From JALORV01 sp035498175 (GTDB taxonomy: Bacteria > Pseudomonadota > Gammaproteobacteria > Burkholderiales > Burkholderiaceae_F), in NCBI GenBank assembly GCA_035498175.1, contig DATKAJ010000072.1:1-64000 (forward strand): a stretch of 64,000 bases of DNA, in the 5' to 3' direction. The position numbers and the translations under genes were made by a program. The notes under the pieces were generated by a model. That model was not told the DNA's origin. It saw only the letters and a program-made list of their open reading frames with translations, and searched no databases. Shown here in pieces: positions 1-8,338 of the stretch (position 1 is the stretch's first letter; each line of letters opens with the position of its first letter).

Positions 1-1
1 C

Positions 2-2194
2 GTGGCCTGCTATCAGGACTATCTGCGCGGGCTGCTCGACCTGACCGACAACCTGGTCCAGGGCAAGGTTGTACCGCCGCCGCAGGTAGTGAGGTACGAC
101 GGCGACGACCCTTACCTTGTTGTCGCCGCGGACAAGGGCACGGCGACGTTCTCCGACTACGCCAACGCGATCAGCGCCGAGTACGGGCACTGGCTCGGTG
201 ATGCATTCGCTTCGGGGGGCAGTGCCGGCTACGACCACAAGAAGATGGGCATCACCGCCCGCGGCGCTTGGGAGAGCGTGAAGCGCCATTTCCGCGAGAT
301 GGGCATCGACACGCAGACGACGGACTTCACCTGTGCCGGCATCGGCGACATGTCAGGCGACGTATTCGGCAACGGTATGCTGCTCTCGCGCCATATCCGG
401 CTGATCGCGGCCTTCGATCACCGCCACATCTTCATCGATCCATCGCCCGACACTGCGGCAAGCTTTGTCGAGCGCGAGCGCATGTTCGCACTGCCGCGCT
501 CGTCCTGGGCGGACTACAACACCAGCGTGATCTCGGCCGGCGGCGGCATCTGGTCGCGCTCGGAAAAGTCGATCCCGGTGTCGCCGCAGGCGCAGTCGGT
601 GCTGGGGGTCAAGGCGTCGCAGATGACGCCCACCGAGCTGATCACGGCAATCCTTAAGGCCCCGGTGGATCTGCTCTACAACGGCGGCATCGGCACCTAC
701 GTCAAGGCGGCGACGGAGACGCACATCGACGTCGGCGACCGCGCCAATGACGCAGTGCGCATCAACGGCGCCGACCTGCGCTGCAAGGTCATCGGCGAGG
801 GCGGCAACCTAGGATTCACCCAGCGCGGCCGCATCGAGGCCGCGATGAGCGGCGTGCGCCTGTACACGGATGCGATCGATAACTCGGCAGGCGTCGACAC
901 CTCGGATCACGAGGTCAACATCAAGATCCTGCTGAGCATGCCGATGGCGGACGGCCGCCTGACGCTGGAGCAGCGCAACGCACTGCTGGCGGAAATGACG
1001 GACGACGTCGGCGCACTCGTGCTGGAGGACAACTACTTCCAGACACAGGCGCTGTCGGTCGGCGTGCATACCGCGCGCAAGCTGCTCGAGCAGCAGCAGC
1101 GCTTCATCCGGTTCCTGGAAAAGGAGGGGCGGCTGAACCGCGCGCTCGAGTTCCTGCCGGACGACGAGACGATCGCCGAGCGCCGGGCCATGGGCCATGC
1201 GCTGACCGGCCCGGAACGCGCGGTGCTGCTCGCGTACTCGAAGATGTGGCTGTTCGATGAGCTGCTCACGTCCGAGCTGCCGGATGATCCGTGGGTCGCC
1301 GGCGCGCTGCAGCGCTACTTTCCGCGGCGGGTGCAGGGATCGTTCGCCGGCGACATCGGGCGCCATCCTCTCAAGCGCGAGATCGTCGCGACTGTCGTGC
1401 TCAACGAGATGGTCAATCGGGTCGGGCCGAGCTTCCCCTATCAGATGAGTTCTGGTACCGGCGCGACCCCTGCGCAGGTGGTGCGTGCCTTCCTGCTCAC
1501 GCGTGAAGTGTTTGCGCTCGGCCCCGTATGGCAGGCGATCGAGGCGCTCGACAACAAGGTTGCCGACCAGACGCAGGCGGAAATGCTGATGGAACTCGGC
1601 CGGCGGACCCAGCGCGCCACGACATGGTTCCTGCGCTCGCGTGCGCTGGCTGAGCCGATGGCGCCAACCATCGCCAGGCTGGCGCCGGCGGCACGACAGT
1701 TCCTGCAGGTGCTGCGCACCTCCACCGACGCGAACTGGCGCGCGCCGATCGGAGAGATGCAGGCTCGCTTCGTCGAGCGCGGCGTGCCGGAGTCGCTGGC
1801 GTTCGAAGTCGCCGCTGCGGCGACCTCGCTCGCCGCGCTTGACCTTGCCGAAGTCGCCGAGGCCGCACGCCAGCCGCTGACCGCCGTTGCCGACGTGTAC
1901 TTCAGGATCGGTGACGCGCTGGGACTCGCACGCCTGCGCGCACAGGTAGCGACCCTGCCCTCGGACGGCTACTGGCAGGCGCTGGCCAAGTCGGCCGCGA
2001 GCGACGAGCTGGCGAGCCTGCAGCGGAAACTCACCGCGGACGCGTTGCAGGCCGGTGGTCTCGAGACGTGGCAGCGCGGGCAGTCGACCGCCCTTGAACG
2101 CGCGCGGCGCATGCTGGCCGAACTTGCGGAGAGCAAGAGCGCGGACCTGGCGATGATCTCGGTAGCGCTGCGCGAGCTGCATCACCTGACTTAG
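2..2194 (+). CDS. gdhB: NAD-specific glutamate dehydrogenase, large type (5'-truncated by window edge)
   Basis: This is the C-terminal 730 residues of a large (usually about 1,600-residue) NAD-dependent glutamate dehydrogenase, which converts glutamate to 2-oxoglutarate and ammonium in the cytoplasm. The catalytic and Rossmann part is visible: KMGITARGAWESVKRHF near residue 80, FTCAGIGDMSGDVFGNGM near 110-125, YNGGIGTYVKA near 227, and GEGGNLGFTQRGR near 265. The helical C-terminal domain follows to the stop at 2192-2194. The frame is open through base 1, so the apparent GTG at base 2 is internal and not the true start. The call is firm because these blocks are typical of the bacterial 'NAD-GDH' family rather than the short hexameric GdhA. 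It is followed by a 106-base gap with a promoter-like sequence for the next gene. Confidence 0.93.
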   Translation: MACYQDYLRGLLDLTDNLVQGKVVPPPQVVRYDGDDPYLVVAADKGTATFSDYANAISAEYGHWLGDAFASGGSAGYDHKKMGITARGAWESVKRHFREMGIDTQTTDFTCAGIGDMSGDVFGNGMLLSRHIRLIAAFDHRHIFIDPSPDTAASFVERERMFALPRSSWADYNTSVISAGGGIWSRSEKSIPVSPQAQSVLGVKASQMTPTELITAILKAPVDLLYNGGIGTYVKAATETHIDVGDRANDAVRINGADLRCKVIGEGGNLGFTQRGRIEAAMSGVRLYTDAIDNSAGVDTSDHEVNIKILLSMPMADGRLTLEQRNALLAEMTDDVGALVLEDNYFQTQALSVGVHTARKLLEQQQRFIRFLEKEGRLNRALEFLPDDETIAERRAMGHALTGPERAVLLAYSKMWLFDELLTSELPDDPWVAGALQRYFPRRVQGSFAGDIGRHPLKREIVATVVLNEMVNRVGPSFPYQMSSGTGATPAQVVRAFLLTREVFALGPVWQAIEALDNKVADQTQAEMLMELGRRTQRATTWFLRSRALAEPMAPTIARLAPAARQFLQVLRTSTDANWRAPIGEMQARFVERGVPESLAFEVAAAATSLAALDLAEVAEAARQPLTAVADVYFRIGDALGLARLRAQVATLPSDGYWQALAKSAASDELASLQRKLTADALQAGGLETWQRGQSTALERARRMLAELAESKSADLAMISVALRELHHLT

Positions 2195-2226
2195 GTCACC
2201 CTCGCGCATTTGCGAGTCGAGTGGCG

Positions 2227-2255
2227 CTGAGGCTCGCCCTGCCGGCGCGTAAAAT
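2227..2255 (+). promoter_or_regulatory. sigma70-like promoter for the FabH-like gene
   Basis: A good -10 box, TAAAAT at 2250-2255, lies 17 bases after CTGAGG (2227-2232, a weak -35). The predicted start of transcription is about 40 bases before the TTG start of the next gene. The upstream block CGCTGAGG-N8-GCCGGCGC (2225-2248) recurs upstream of trkH. The -10 is convincing; the -35 is not. Confidence 0.4.
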
Positions 2256-2300
2256 TCCAGCCCGAATCGCCACACAGAGTGGGCGGATCTGGGAGGGTGC

Positions 2301-3365
2301 TTGAGCACTACTGTGGCGATTGTTGCAACGGGCAGTACTCTGCCCTCCGAGGCCGTTTCGAACCGGGAGATCGGCCGCCGGCTTCTGAATGGCACCGAGG
2401 TCGATGACGAGGCCTCGGCCGAGATTGTTGCGCGCATCAGCGAACGCGCTGAACTGATCGAGAAGAAGACAGGGTTGCGCTCGCGCCGCTTCTTCCCCGC
2501 CGAGGAATCGCCGGTGCACGTCGGCATGGAGCTGCTCGAGCGGATGATGCGCGGTCAGCGCTGGTCCGAACTCGACGCGATCGTCGTCTCGTCGTCGAGC
2601 ACCCACGGCTTCCCGGGGTTGTCGCAGCAGGTCGTTGCGGCGGCGCGTGAGCGCCATTCCGACCTCGGTGCGCCCTTCGTGCTCGATATCGGCAGCAACG
2701 CCTGCACGGGCTTCATGTATGCGCTGACGGTGGCGAGCAGCGTCATGCAGGCACTGGGCTACCGCCGCGTCGCCTGCCTCGCGCTCGAGTTCTCTTCGCG
2801 CTGCATCGCCTACGATCCGCTCGCCTTCGGCACCAGCACCCTGTTCGGCGACGCTGCAGCGGGAGTGCTGCTCGCGCGCGACACCCGCGGCCTCGCAACC
2901 CTGTGCTCGGTGCGCGCGACCTCGATGATCGACAAGGAAACCATCGCGATGGTTCGCGGCAGCGGCATGCAGGCGGCTCATCCGACGCTCGATGTGCCGA
3001 AGTCGGCGCGGTGGTTCATGGCGGGACCACCGGTGGCGATCGGCGCTACGCGCATCCTGATCGATGAGATCGAGCGCGTGCAGAACGACGGCGTGAACAT
3101 CGACTGGCTGATTCCGCACCAGGCGAACCTGACGCGCATCCTGCTGCCGGCGTGCGCCAAGACCGGCATCGACCCTGAGCGGTTGTGTGCGTCGTTTGCA
3201 GACACTGGCAACACTTCGAGCGCCAGCATCCCGCTGCTGCTCGATCAGCTGCTGCGTAGCGGCCGTGCGCGCTGCGGCGAGCATGCGCTGATGATCGGTT
3301 TCGGCGCCAGCTTCTCGATCGGTTCCGCGCTGATCCGCTTTGACGAGCCGGTCGGGGCGGACTAG
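2301..3365 (+). CDS. 3-oxoacyl-ACP synthase III-like protein (FabH family)
   Basis: Thiolase-fold condensing enzyme of 354 residues, close to the usual FabH length. The catalytic triad can be placed: Cys135 in SNACTGFMY, His273 in PHQAN, and Asn304 in DTGNTSSAS. Such enzymes condense an acyl-CoA with malonyl-ACP or a related acceptor. The start is TTG at 2301, chosen because GGGAGGG sits a few bases upstream and the protein then begins in the normal family position. It stands alone, away from fab genes. It may therefore be a specialised synthase (starter unit, alkylquinolone or olefin type) and not the housekeeping FabH. The substrate cannot be read from sequence. A small cupin gene follows 10 bases after its stop. 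Confidence 0.85.
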   Translation: MSTTVAIVATGSTLPSEAVSNREIGRRLLNGTEVDDEASAEIVARISERAELIEKKTGLRSRRFFPAEESPVHVGMELLERMMRGQRWSELDAIVVSSSSTHGFPGLSQQVVAAARERHSDLGAPFVLDIGSNACTGFMYALTVASSVMQALGYRRVACLALEFSSRCIAYDPLAFGTSTLFGDAAAGVLLARDTRGLATLCSVRATSMIDKETIAMVRGSGMQAAHPTLDVPKSARWFMAGPPVAIGATRILIDEIERVQNDGVNIDWLIPHQANLTRILLPACAKTGIDPERLCASFADTGNTSSASIPLLLDQLLRSGRARCGEHALMIGFGASFSIGSALIRFDEPVGAD

Positions 3366-3375
3366 CGTCAACATC

Positions 3376-3663
3376 ATGGGAAGCAGGAGGTTCGCGGAGT
3401 TCGAGGCCGACGCGCGTGCGCGCGGGTTCGACGAGATCGTCGAACGCCGCTGGGCACCGGGCACGGTGCTCGAGTCGCACGCGCATCCGTTCGCGGTCGA
3501 GGCTCTCGTGATCGAGGGCGAGATGTGGCTCGTCTCGTCGGACGGCGAGCGCCATCTCTCGCCCGGCGAGAGCTTCAGCGTTCCGCGCGATGCGCCGCAC
3601 GGCGAGCGCTATGGCGCCGCGGGCACGACCGTGTGGGTGGCGCGCCGCCACACTCGCAGCTGA
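3376..3663 (+). CDS. small cupin-domain protein
   Basis: A 95-residue single-domain cupin. The first cupin motif is visible as ESHAHPFAVEALVIEGEMW (His residues and Glu at metal-ligand positions), and the second as PGESFSVPRDAPHGERYG with its final His. Upstream ATG or GTG codons would extend it into the end of the preceding gene, so ATG at 3376 is preferred. The start lies 10 bases after the FabH-like gene, suggesting co-transcription. Cupins of this size are often sensors, small isomerases or metal-binding proteins. No specific substrate can be inferred. Confidence 0.75.
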   Translation: MGSRRFAEFEADARARGFDEIVERRWAPGTVLESHAHPFAVEALVIEGEMWLVSSDGERHLSPGESFSVPRDAPHGERYGAAGTTVWVARRHTRS

Positions 3664-3681
3664 CAGGCCGGTGACCGGCCC

Positions 3682-6162
3682 TCAACGGGGCGCGGCGGGG
3701 CGGTCGCGGTAACGCTTGAGCAGCAGCGCGTTACCGACCACTGAGACGCTCGACAGCGCCATCGCGGCGCCAGCGAAGACCGGCGTCAGCACCCCGAGCG
3801 CGGCCAGCGGAATACCGACGACGTTGTAGACGAACGCCCAGAACAGGTTCTGGCGGATCTTGCGCGAAGTCGCGCGCGAAATGCCGATCGCGGTGGCAAC
3901 CAGGCGCGGGTCGGAGCGCAGCAGCGTGACACCCGCAGCGTGCATCGCGACGTCGGTGCCCGACCCCATCGCGATGCCGACATCCGCGGCGGCGAGCGCC
4001 GGCGCGTCGTTGATGCCGTCGCCGACCATCGCGACCACGCGTCCGCCCTGTCTCAGCGCCTCGACGTGCCTGACCTTTTCGCGCGGCAGGACATTCGCCT
4101 CGTAGTGCGTCAACCCGAGCTGCCGCGCGACGTGCCGTGCGGCGCCTTCGTTGTCGCCGGAGATCATCGTGGTCTCGACTCCGAGATGCGACAGGGCGTC
4201 TATGGCCTCCCGCGCATGCGGCTTCGGTTCATCGCCGAATGCGACGAGCCCGATCAGCTGCGAGCCCGCAGGCGTGCGTTGCGCGAGCCAAGACACCGTC
4301 CGGCCTTCGCCCTCGTGCCGACTGGCGCGGGTCGCGAGCGCATCGGTGTCCACCTGGGAGTCATGCATCAGCCGCAGGTTGCCGAAGACCAGTTCGATGC
4401 TGCCCGTCTGCGACGATTCGACGAGGCGGCTCGCCACGCCGCGGCCCGCCAGCACGCGGTGGTCGAGCGCCTTGCGCCGAAGCAGGTCGGGGTGGCGCCC
4501 TGCCTCATGCTCGAAGGCCGCGCGCACGGCTTCAGCCAGCGGATGATTGCTGCCCGCGTTTGCGGCCTCGGCCAGAACCAGCACCTCCCTGGGGTCGAAC
4601 AGCGCGTGCCCTTCGACCGCGACCACGCGCGGCTTGCCGATCGTCAGCGTGCCTGTCTTGTCGAACGCCACGATCGCGACCTTCTTCGCCAATTCGAGCG
4701 CGGATGCGTCCTTGATCAGGATGCCGTGGCGCGCGGCGACACCCGTGCCGGCGATGATTGCCGCCGGCGTGGCGAGCCCCAGTGCGCAGGGGCAGGCGAT
4801 GACGAGGACCGACACCGCATTGATCAGCGCGATCTCGAGCGAGGCGCCAATGGCGAGCCACCCGAGCAGCGTTGCCAGGCCGATCAGCAGGACGACCGGC
4901 ACGAAGACGCTGGCGACGCGATCGACGAGCCGCTGGATCGGCGGCTTCGCCGACTGTGCGTCCTCGACCAGCCGGATGATGCGCGAGAGCATGGTCTCCG
5001 CGCCGACCGCGCGCGTTTCGATTTCGAGCCGGCCCGGGCCGTTGATGGAACCGGCGCTGACGCGCGCACCGGCGTCTTTGTCGACCGGCAGGCTCTCACC
5101 GGTCAGCATCGATTCGTCGACGCTGGATGCGCCCGCACGGATCAGGCCGTCGACCGGAATGCGGTCGCCACCACGCACGACCACGATGTCGCCGAGGCGC
5201 ACATCCTCGACCGGCAGCTCGATCTCTTCTCCGGAGCGCAGCACGCGCGCGGTCGTGGGGCGCAGCGCCGCCAGCAGGCGGATCGCTTCGGAAGTCTGAT
5301 GCTTCGCGCGCGCTTCGAGCCATTTTCCGAGCAGCACCAGCGCGATGACGACGGCCGCAGCCTCGAAGTACAGGTGCTGCGCATGGCCGGAATGATCCGG
5401 GCCGCCCTCGAGCCAGAGATAGAGCGAGAGCCCGTAGGCGGCGAGCGTGCCGAGCGATACCAGGAGGTCCATGTTGCCGGTGCGGGCGCGGACCGCGCGA
5501 TACGCCGCGACGTAGAAGCGGCGCGCGCACCAGAACTGGACCGGAGTCGCGAGCAGCCACTGCGCCCAGCCCGGCAAGGTCGCCTCGATGCCGAAGATCC
5601 CCAGATGCGTGCCGAGCAGTAGCGGCAGCGCGAGCGTCAGCGCCAGAAGCGCGTCGCGCCGTAAGTCTGCGCTCCGGTCGACCGCCACGGCAGTGGCCGC
5701 GGTCTTCAGCGTCGCGGAATAGCCGGCGGCCGCAACTGCACCCAGAAGGTCGCGCACGGCCGCCGCGCCCGACACCAGTTCCACCTGCGCCGATTCGGAT
5801 GCGAGGTTTACGCTCGTACGCAGCACGCCCGGCACGCGCCCGAGCGCGGATTCGAGCCGATCGACGCAGCTCGCGCAGGTCATGCCCTGGAGCGCAAGGT
5901 TCAGAGTCTGCGTCGGAACGACGTAGCCCGCTTGGGCGACCGCCCGCGAAAGGGCCTGCGGATCGAGTGCCCGGCCTTCGATCGCCGCCGATTCGGTCGC
6001 GAGATTGACTGCGACCTGCTCGACACCGGGCACCTTGCCCAGCGCCTTCTCGACGTGCGCGACGCAGCTCGCGCACGTCATGCCCTGAACGGGCAGCACC
6101 AGCCGCTCGGCGACGCCGACGGGGGCGCCACCGGCCAGGGCGGGAGGGATCGCTCGGTCCAT
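3682..6162 (-). CDS. copA: copper-translocating P1B-type ATPase with two heavy-metal-binding domains
   Basis: An 826-residue inner-membrane copper exporter. Two N-terminal HMA domains each carry GMTCASC (residues 27-33 and 93-99). The actuator TGES motif is at 354-357. The transmembrane metal site CPC is at 457-459, as expected for the Cu(I)-exporting P1B-1 subgroup. The phosphorylation site DKTGT is at 501-505, followed by the SNHPLAEAV nucleotide-binding block and the GDGINDAPALAAADVGIAMG hinge. Length and order match CopA. The start ATG at 6162 gives a short lead before the first HMA domain. No copper chaperone or CueR-like regulator lies next to it, and I could not recognise a CueR operator upstream. 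Confidence 0.95.
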   Translation of the reverse strand: MDRAIPPALAGGAPVGVAERLVLPVQGMTCASCVAHVEKALGKVPGVEQVAVNLATESAAIEGRALDPQALSRAVAQAGYVVPTQTLNLALQGMTCASCVDRLESALGRVPGVLRTSVNLASESAQVELVSGAAAVRDLLGAVAAAGYSATLKTAATAVAVDRSADLRRDALLALTLALPLLLGTHLGIFGIEATLPGWAQWLLATPVQFWCARRFYVAAYRAVRARTGNMDLLVSLGTLAAYGLSLYLWLEGGPDHSGHAQHLYFEAAAVVIALVLLGKWLEARAKHQTSEAIRLLAALRPTTARVLRSGEEIELPVEDVRLGDIVVVRGGDRIPVDGLIRAGASSVDESMLTGESLPVDKDAGARVSAGSINGPGRLEIETRAVGAETMLSRIIRLVEDAQSAKPPIQRLVDRVASVFVPVVLLIGLATLLGWLAIGASLEIALINAVSVLVIACPCALGLATPAAIIAGTGVAARHGILIKDASALELAKKVAIVAFDKTGTLTIGKPRVVAVEGHALFDPREVLVLAEAANAGSNHPLAEAVRAAFEHEAGRHPDLLRRKALDHRVLAGRGVASRLVESSQTGSIELVFGNLRLMHDSQVDTDALATRASRHEGEGRTVSWLAQRTPAGSQLIGLVAFGDEPKPHAREAIDALSHLGVETTMISGDNEGAARHVARQLGLTHYEANVLPREKVRHVEALRQGGRVVAMVGDGINDAPALAAADVGIAMGSGTDVAMHAAGVTLLRSDPRLVATAIGISRATSRKIRQNLFWAFVYNVVGIPLAALGVLTPVFAGAAMALSSVSVVGNALLLKRYRDRPAAPR

Positions 6163-6299
6163 CGCGGGAAACTTTACGCTGCGGGCCCTGAGACGCGCCG
6201 GCCAGAGCCTTGCGCGCCGTCAAGCACGGCGGTTTTCAACGGATCAGCCGGATCATGCGGGCGCTCGGCGCCGTTGCAAGAGGCGAACCGCGATGCGCC

Positions 6300-7208
6300 T
6301 CAGTCGCTCGCCGCTGCGGAAGTGGCTGCGGCGGCACCGGTCGTGGCCGCGGGCTGATCGGCCGCCGGCCCCAGGAACTCGAGGATGGCAGTGCGACCTT
6401 CGGCGCTGCCGCGAACGCCCGAATGATTACCGCCCTCGATCTTCACGAGGCGCTTGGCGCTGCTGCCGGCGCGTTGGTACAGCTCATCGGCCATCGTGTG
6501 GGGCACGACGCTGTCCGCGGTGCCGTGCAGGATCAGCAGCGGTGAGGTGACGTGCTCGATGCGGGCCGCGGAGTCGAATCGCTGTGTCACGACGAGATCG
6601 ATTCCGGGCACCCAGCCCCAGCGCATGCTGTGGAGCAGGTCGGGGATCGAGGTGAACGTTGATTCGATGATGATGCCGCCCACTTGTCCCGGCGGGAGTT
6701 CGCTCGCCAGTTCGACCGCGAGCGCACCGCCGAGGCTGTGTCCGTACACGTAGCGGCGACGCGGATCTGGCTGCCGTCGCACCAGCTCGGCGAATGCCGC
6801 GCGCGCGTCCTCGGCGGCAGACTGCTCCGAGGGCAGCACCTCCGTGCTCTTGCCGAAGCCGCGGTAATCGACAGCGAGCACGTTGAAGCCCAGGTCCTTG
6901 AAACGCGAAATGCGGAAGACGCTGCCATTCATGTTCCAGCGTGCACCGTGCAGATAGAGCACGGTCGGCGCGTCGTCGGCGTGCGACTGCGCGAGGTACC
7001 AGAAATGCAGTGTGTCGCCATTTTCGAGGCGCACGTCGTATTCCTGCGTGCCCGGCAGCGGCTCGGCGAACCAGCGCGGGTTGTCGCGGGCTGGACTGAA
7101 GATCGTCTGGCGCTGCCACTCGTCGAGCGAAGCGCAGCCGGCCGCGGCTGCCAGAGTCGCAGCGACGAGCAGGACGGCCCATTGCCGCGCAAAGCGCATT
7201 AGCTTCAT
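6300..7208 (-). CDS. alpha/beta hydrolase lipoprotein
   Basis: A 302-residue serine hydrolase predicted to be lipid-anchored. The N-terminus is short and basic, then hydrophobic, ending in a lipobox with Cys25 (LAAAAGC). The oxyanion region YLHG is near 85-89. The nucleophile elbow GHSLGG places Ser158. The acid lies in LHGTADSVVP near 230 and the His in GGNHSG near 260, completing the triad. It resembles the bacterial YqkD/ABHD13-like hydrolases. ATG at 7208 was preferred over upstream codons because it gives a proper signal peptide; ATG at 7199 is an alternative. It lies 46 bases after DUF1993, on the same strand, and may be the last gene of that run. Confidence 0.85.
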   Translation of the reverse strand: MKLMRFARQWAVLLVAATLAAAAGCASLDEWQRQTIFSPARDNPRWFAEPLPGTQEYDVRLENGDTLHFWYLAQSHADDAPTVLYLHGARWNMNGSVFRISRFKDLGFNVLAVDYRGFGKSTEVLPSEQSAAEDARAAFAELVRRQPDPRRRYVYGHSLGGALAVELASELPPGQVGGIIIESTFTSIPDLLHSMRWGWVPGIDLVVTQRFDSAARIEHVTSPLLILHGTADSVVPHTMADELYQRAGSSAKRLVKIEGGNHSGVRGSAEGRTAILEFLGPAADQPAATTGAAAATSAAASD

Positions 7209-7254
7209 CGCCGGTTCGACCGCCGGCGACGGCGGCGGTTCACCGCAGTCCGGA

Positions 7255-7761
7255 TCAGGACGTGCTGCCGATGAAGTCGCGCTTGCCGAGTTCGATGCCG
7301 TTGTGACGCAGGATGTCGTATGCGGTCGTGGCGTGGAAGAAGAAATTGGGAAGGGCCACGTGCGCAAGATACGTCGAGCCCCTGTAGGTCTGGACCTGAT
7401 CGCGGATCTTCAGCGTCACCTCGCGCGACTCGGCGCCAGCGAGGGCGGCTTCGTCGAAGCCGCGCAGGAATTCGATCGTGCGCGCAATGCGATCCTTCAG
7501 TTGCGCGATCGTCGTCTCGTTGTCCTCGTACTTCGGCGGCTCCTGCCCGGCCAGTCGCGCCACCGAACCCTTGGCAAAGTCGCACGCAATCTGCACCTGC
7601 TTGGTCAGGGCGAACATGTCCGGATACAGCCGCGCGGCGAGCAGCACGGAGGGGTCGATCTTCCGTGCCTCGGCATAAGTCGCGGCCTTGTCCAGGATCA
7701 CCGAAAGGTTGCCCAGCGTCTTCGTGAAGATCGGGACCGACATCGAGTACATCGCGTTCAT
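7255..7761 (-). CDS. DUF1993 family protein
   Basis: A 168-residue soluble protein matching the DUF1993 family, a DinB-like four-helix bundle of unknown function. Typical features are the YSMSVPIFTKTLGNL opening, the ARLYPDMFAL stretch, and the late PNFFFHATTAYDILRHNGI block, whose His residues occupy the DinB metal-ligand positions. Its ATG at 7759-7761 overlaps the TGA of the upstream SET-domain gene (ATGA), so the two are translationally coupled. No function is known for the family. The coupling to a SET protein is the main clue here. Confidence 0.85.
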   Translation of the reverse strand: MNAMYSMSVPIFTKTLGNLSVILDKAATYAEARKIDPSVLLAARLYPDMFALTKQVQIACDFAKGSVARLAGQEPPKYEDNETTIAQLKDRIARTIEFLRGFDEAALAGAESREVTLKIRDQVQTYRGSTYLAHVALPNFFFHATTAYDILRHNGIELGKRDFIGSTS

Positions 7762-8243
7762 GCGTTGTCTTTCTTCTTGCGGGTTCTGAGGGCCAGCATC
7801 GTTCCGCGGCAGTCCTTCGCGCCGCACCGGCATTCGTGCTGCTTCTTCAATGTCGGCGTGATCCTCTCGTCGATGACCAGCCCGTAATCGTAGTTGAGCT
7901 CCTCGCCGGCGCGGATGTCGCGACGCGCCTCGATGAAGACACGTCCGTCATCGGTTTCCTCGGACTCGCAATTGGGATCGCAGGAGTGGTTGATCCAGCG
8001 CGCCAGATTGCCGCCTACGGCGGCATCGATGACGGTCTTGCCGTCCGACAGCGAAAAGAAGAACGTGTGGTTCGGGTCGTCCGGATCTGACGGCGGGCGC
8101 CGGTCGGCTTCCCTCCAGGTGATCCGCTCTCCGCGGTATTCGACGATGCGCTCGCCGGCCTTGATCTTGCGCGTCGCATAGACGCCGCGGCCGTGGACTT
8201 TCGAATTGCGAATGACGATGCGCGGTGTGCGCGTGGAAGACAT
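7758..8243 (-). CDS. SET-domain protein (putative lysine methyltransferase)
   Basis: A 161-residue protein that is almost entirely a SET domain. It has GRGVYATRKIKAGERIVEYRG at the start (SET-N), NHSCDPNC at 85-92, and ELNYDYG with the catalytic Tyr120. A post-SET cysteine cluster CRCGAKDC is at 138-145; with the Cys of NHSC it would bind zinc. It ends in a lysine-rich tail. The ATG at 8243 places the protein at the domain boundary; upstream codons add only low-complexity sequence. Bacterial SET proteins of this size are common in Proteobacteria, so a recent eukaryotic origin is not required. The target is unknown. The gene couples by ATGA to DUF1993. Confidence 0.88.
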   Translation of the reverse strand: MSSTRTPRIVIRNSKVHGRGVYATRKIKAGERIVEYRGERITWREADRRPPSDPDDPNHTFFFSLSDGKTVIDAAVGGNLARWINHSCDPNCESEETDDGRVFIEARRDIRAGEELNYDYGLVIDERITPTLKKQHECRCGAKDCRGTMLALRTRKKKDNA

Positions 8244-8338
8244 CGGGTAGTCCTGGCTAGGAGAGATGACTGGCGTCGCGACCACCTGGCGACGGAGCGC
8301 AGCGTACCGCAAATTGCGCAGGTGCCGCCGTCGCCGGA

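Noticed and set aside
809..2527. 572-codon minus-strand frame opposite the glutamate dehydrogenase
   Set aside because: Shadow of a confident gene, running into the FabH-like gene on the other strand; no domain features.
6215..6236. Hairpin CGCCGT/ACGGCG followed by TTTT on the plus strand
   Set aside because: It would terminate plus-strand transcripts, but both flanking genes are on the minus strand, and the T-run is short.
7758..8243. SET-domain gene as a recent transfer from a eukaryote
   Set aside because: Base composition and codon use look like the neighbours, and similar short SET proteins are widespread in Proteobacteria.
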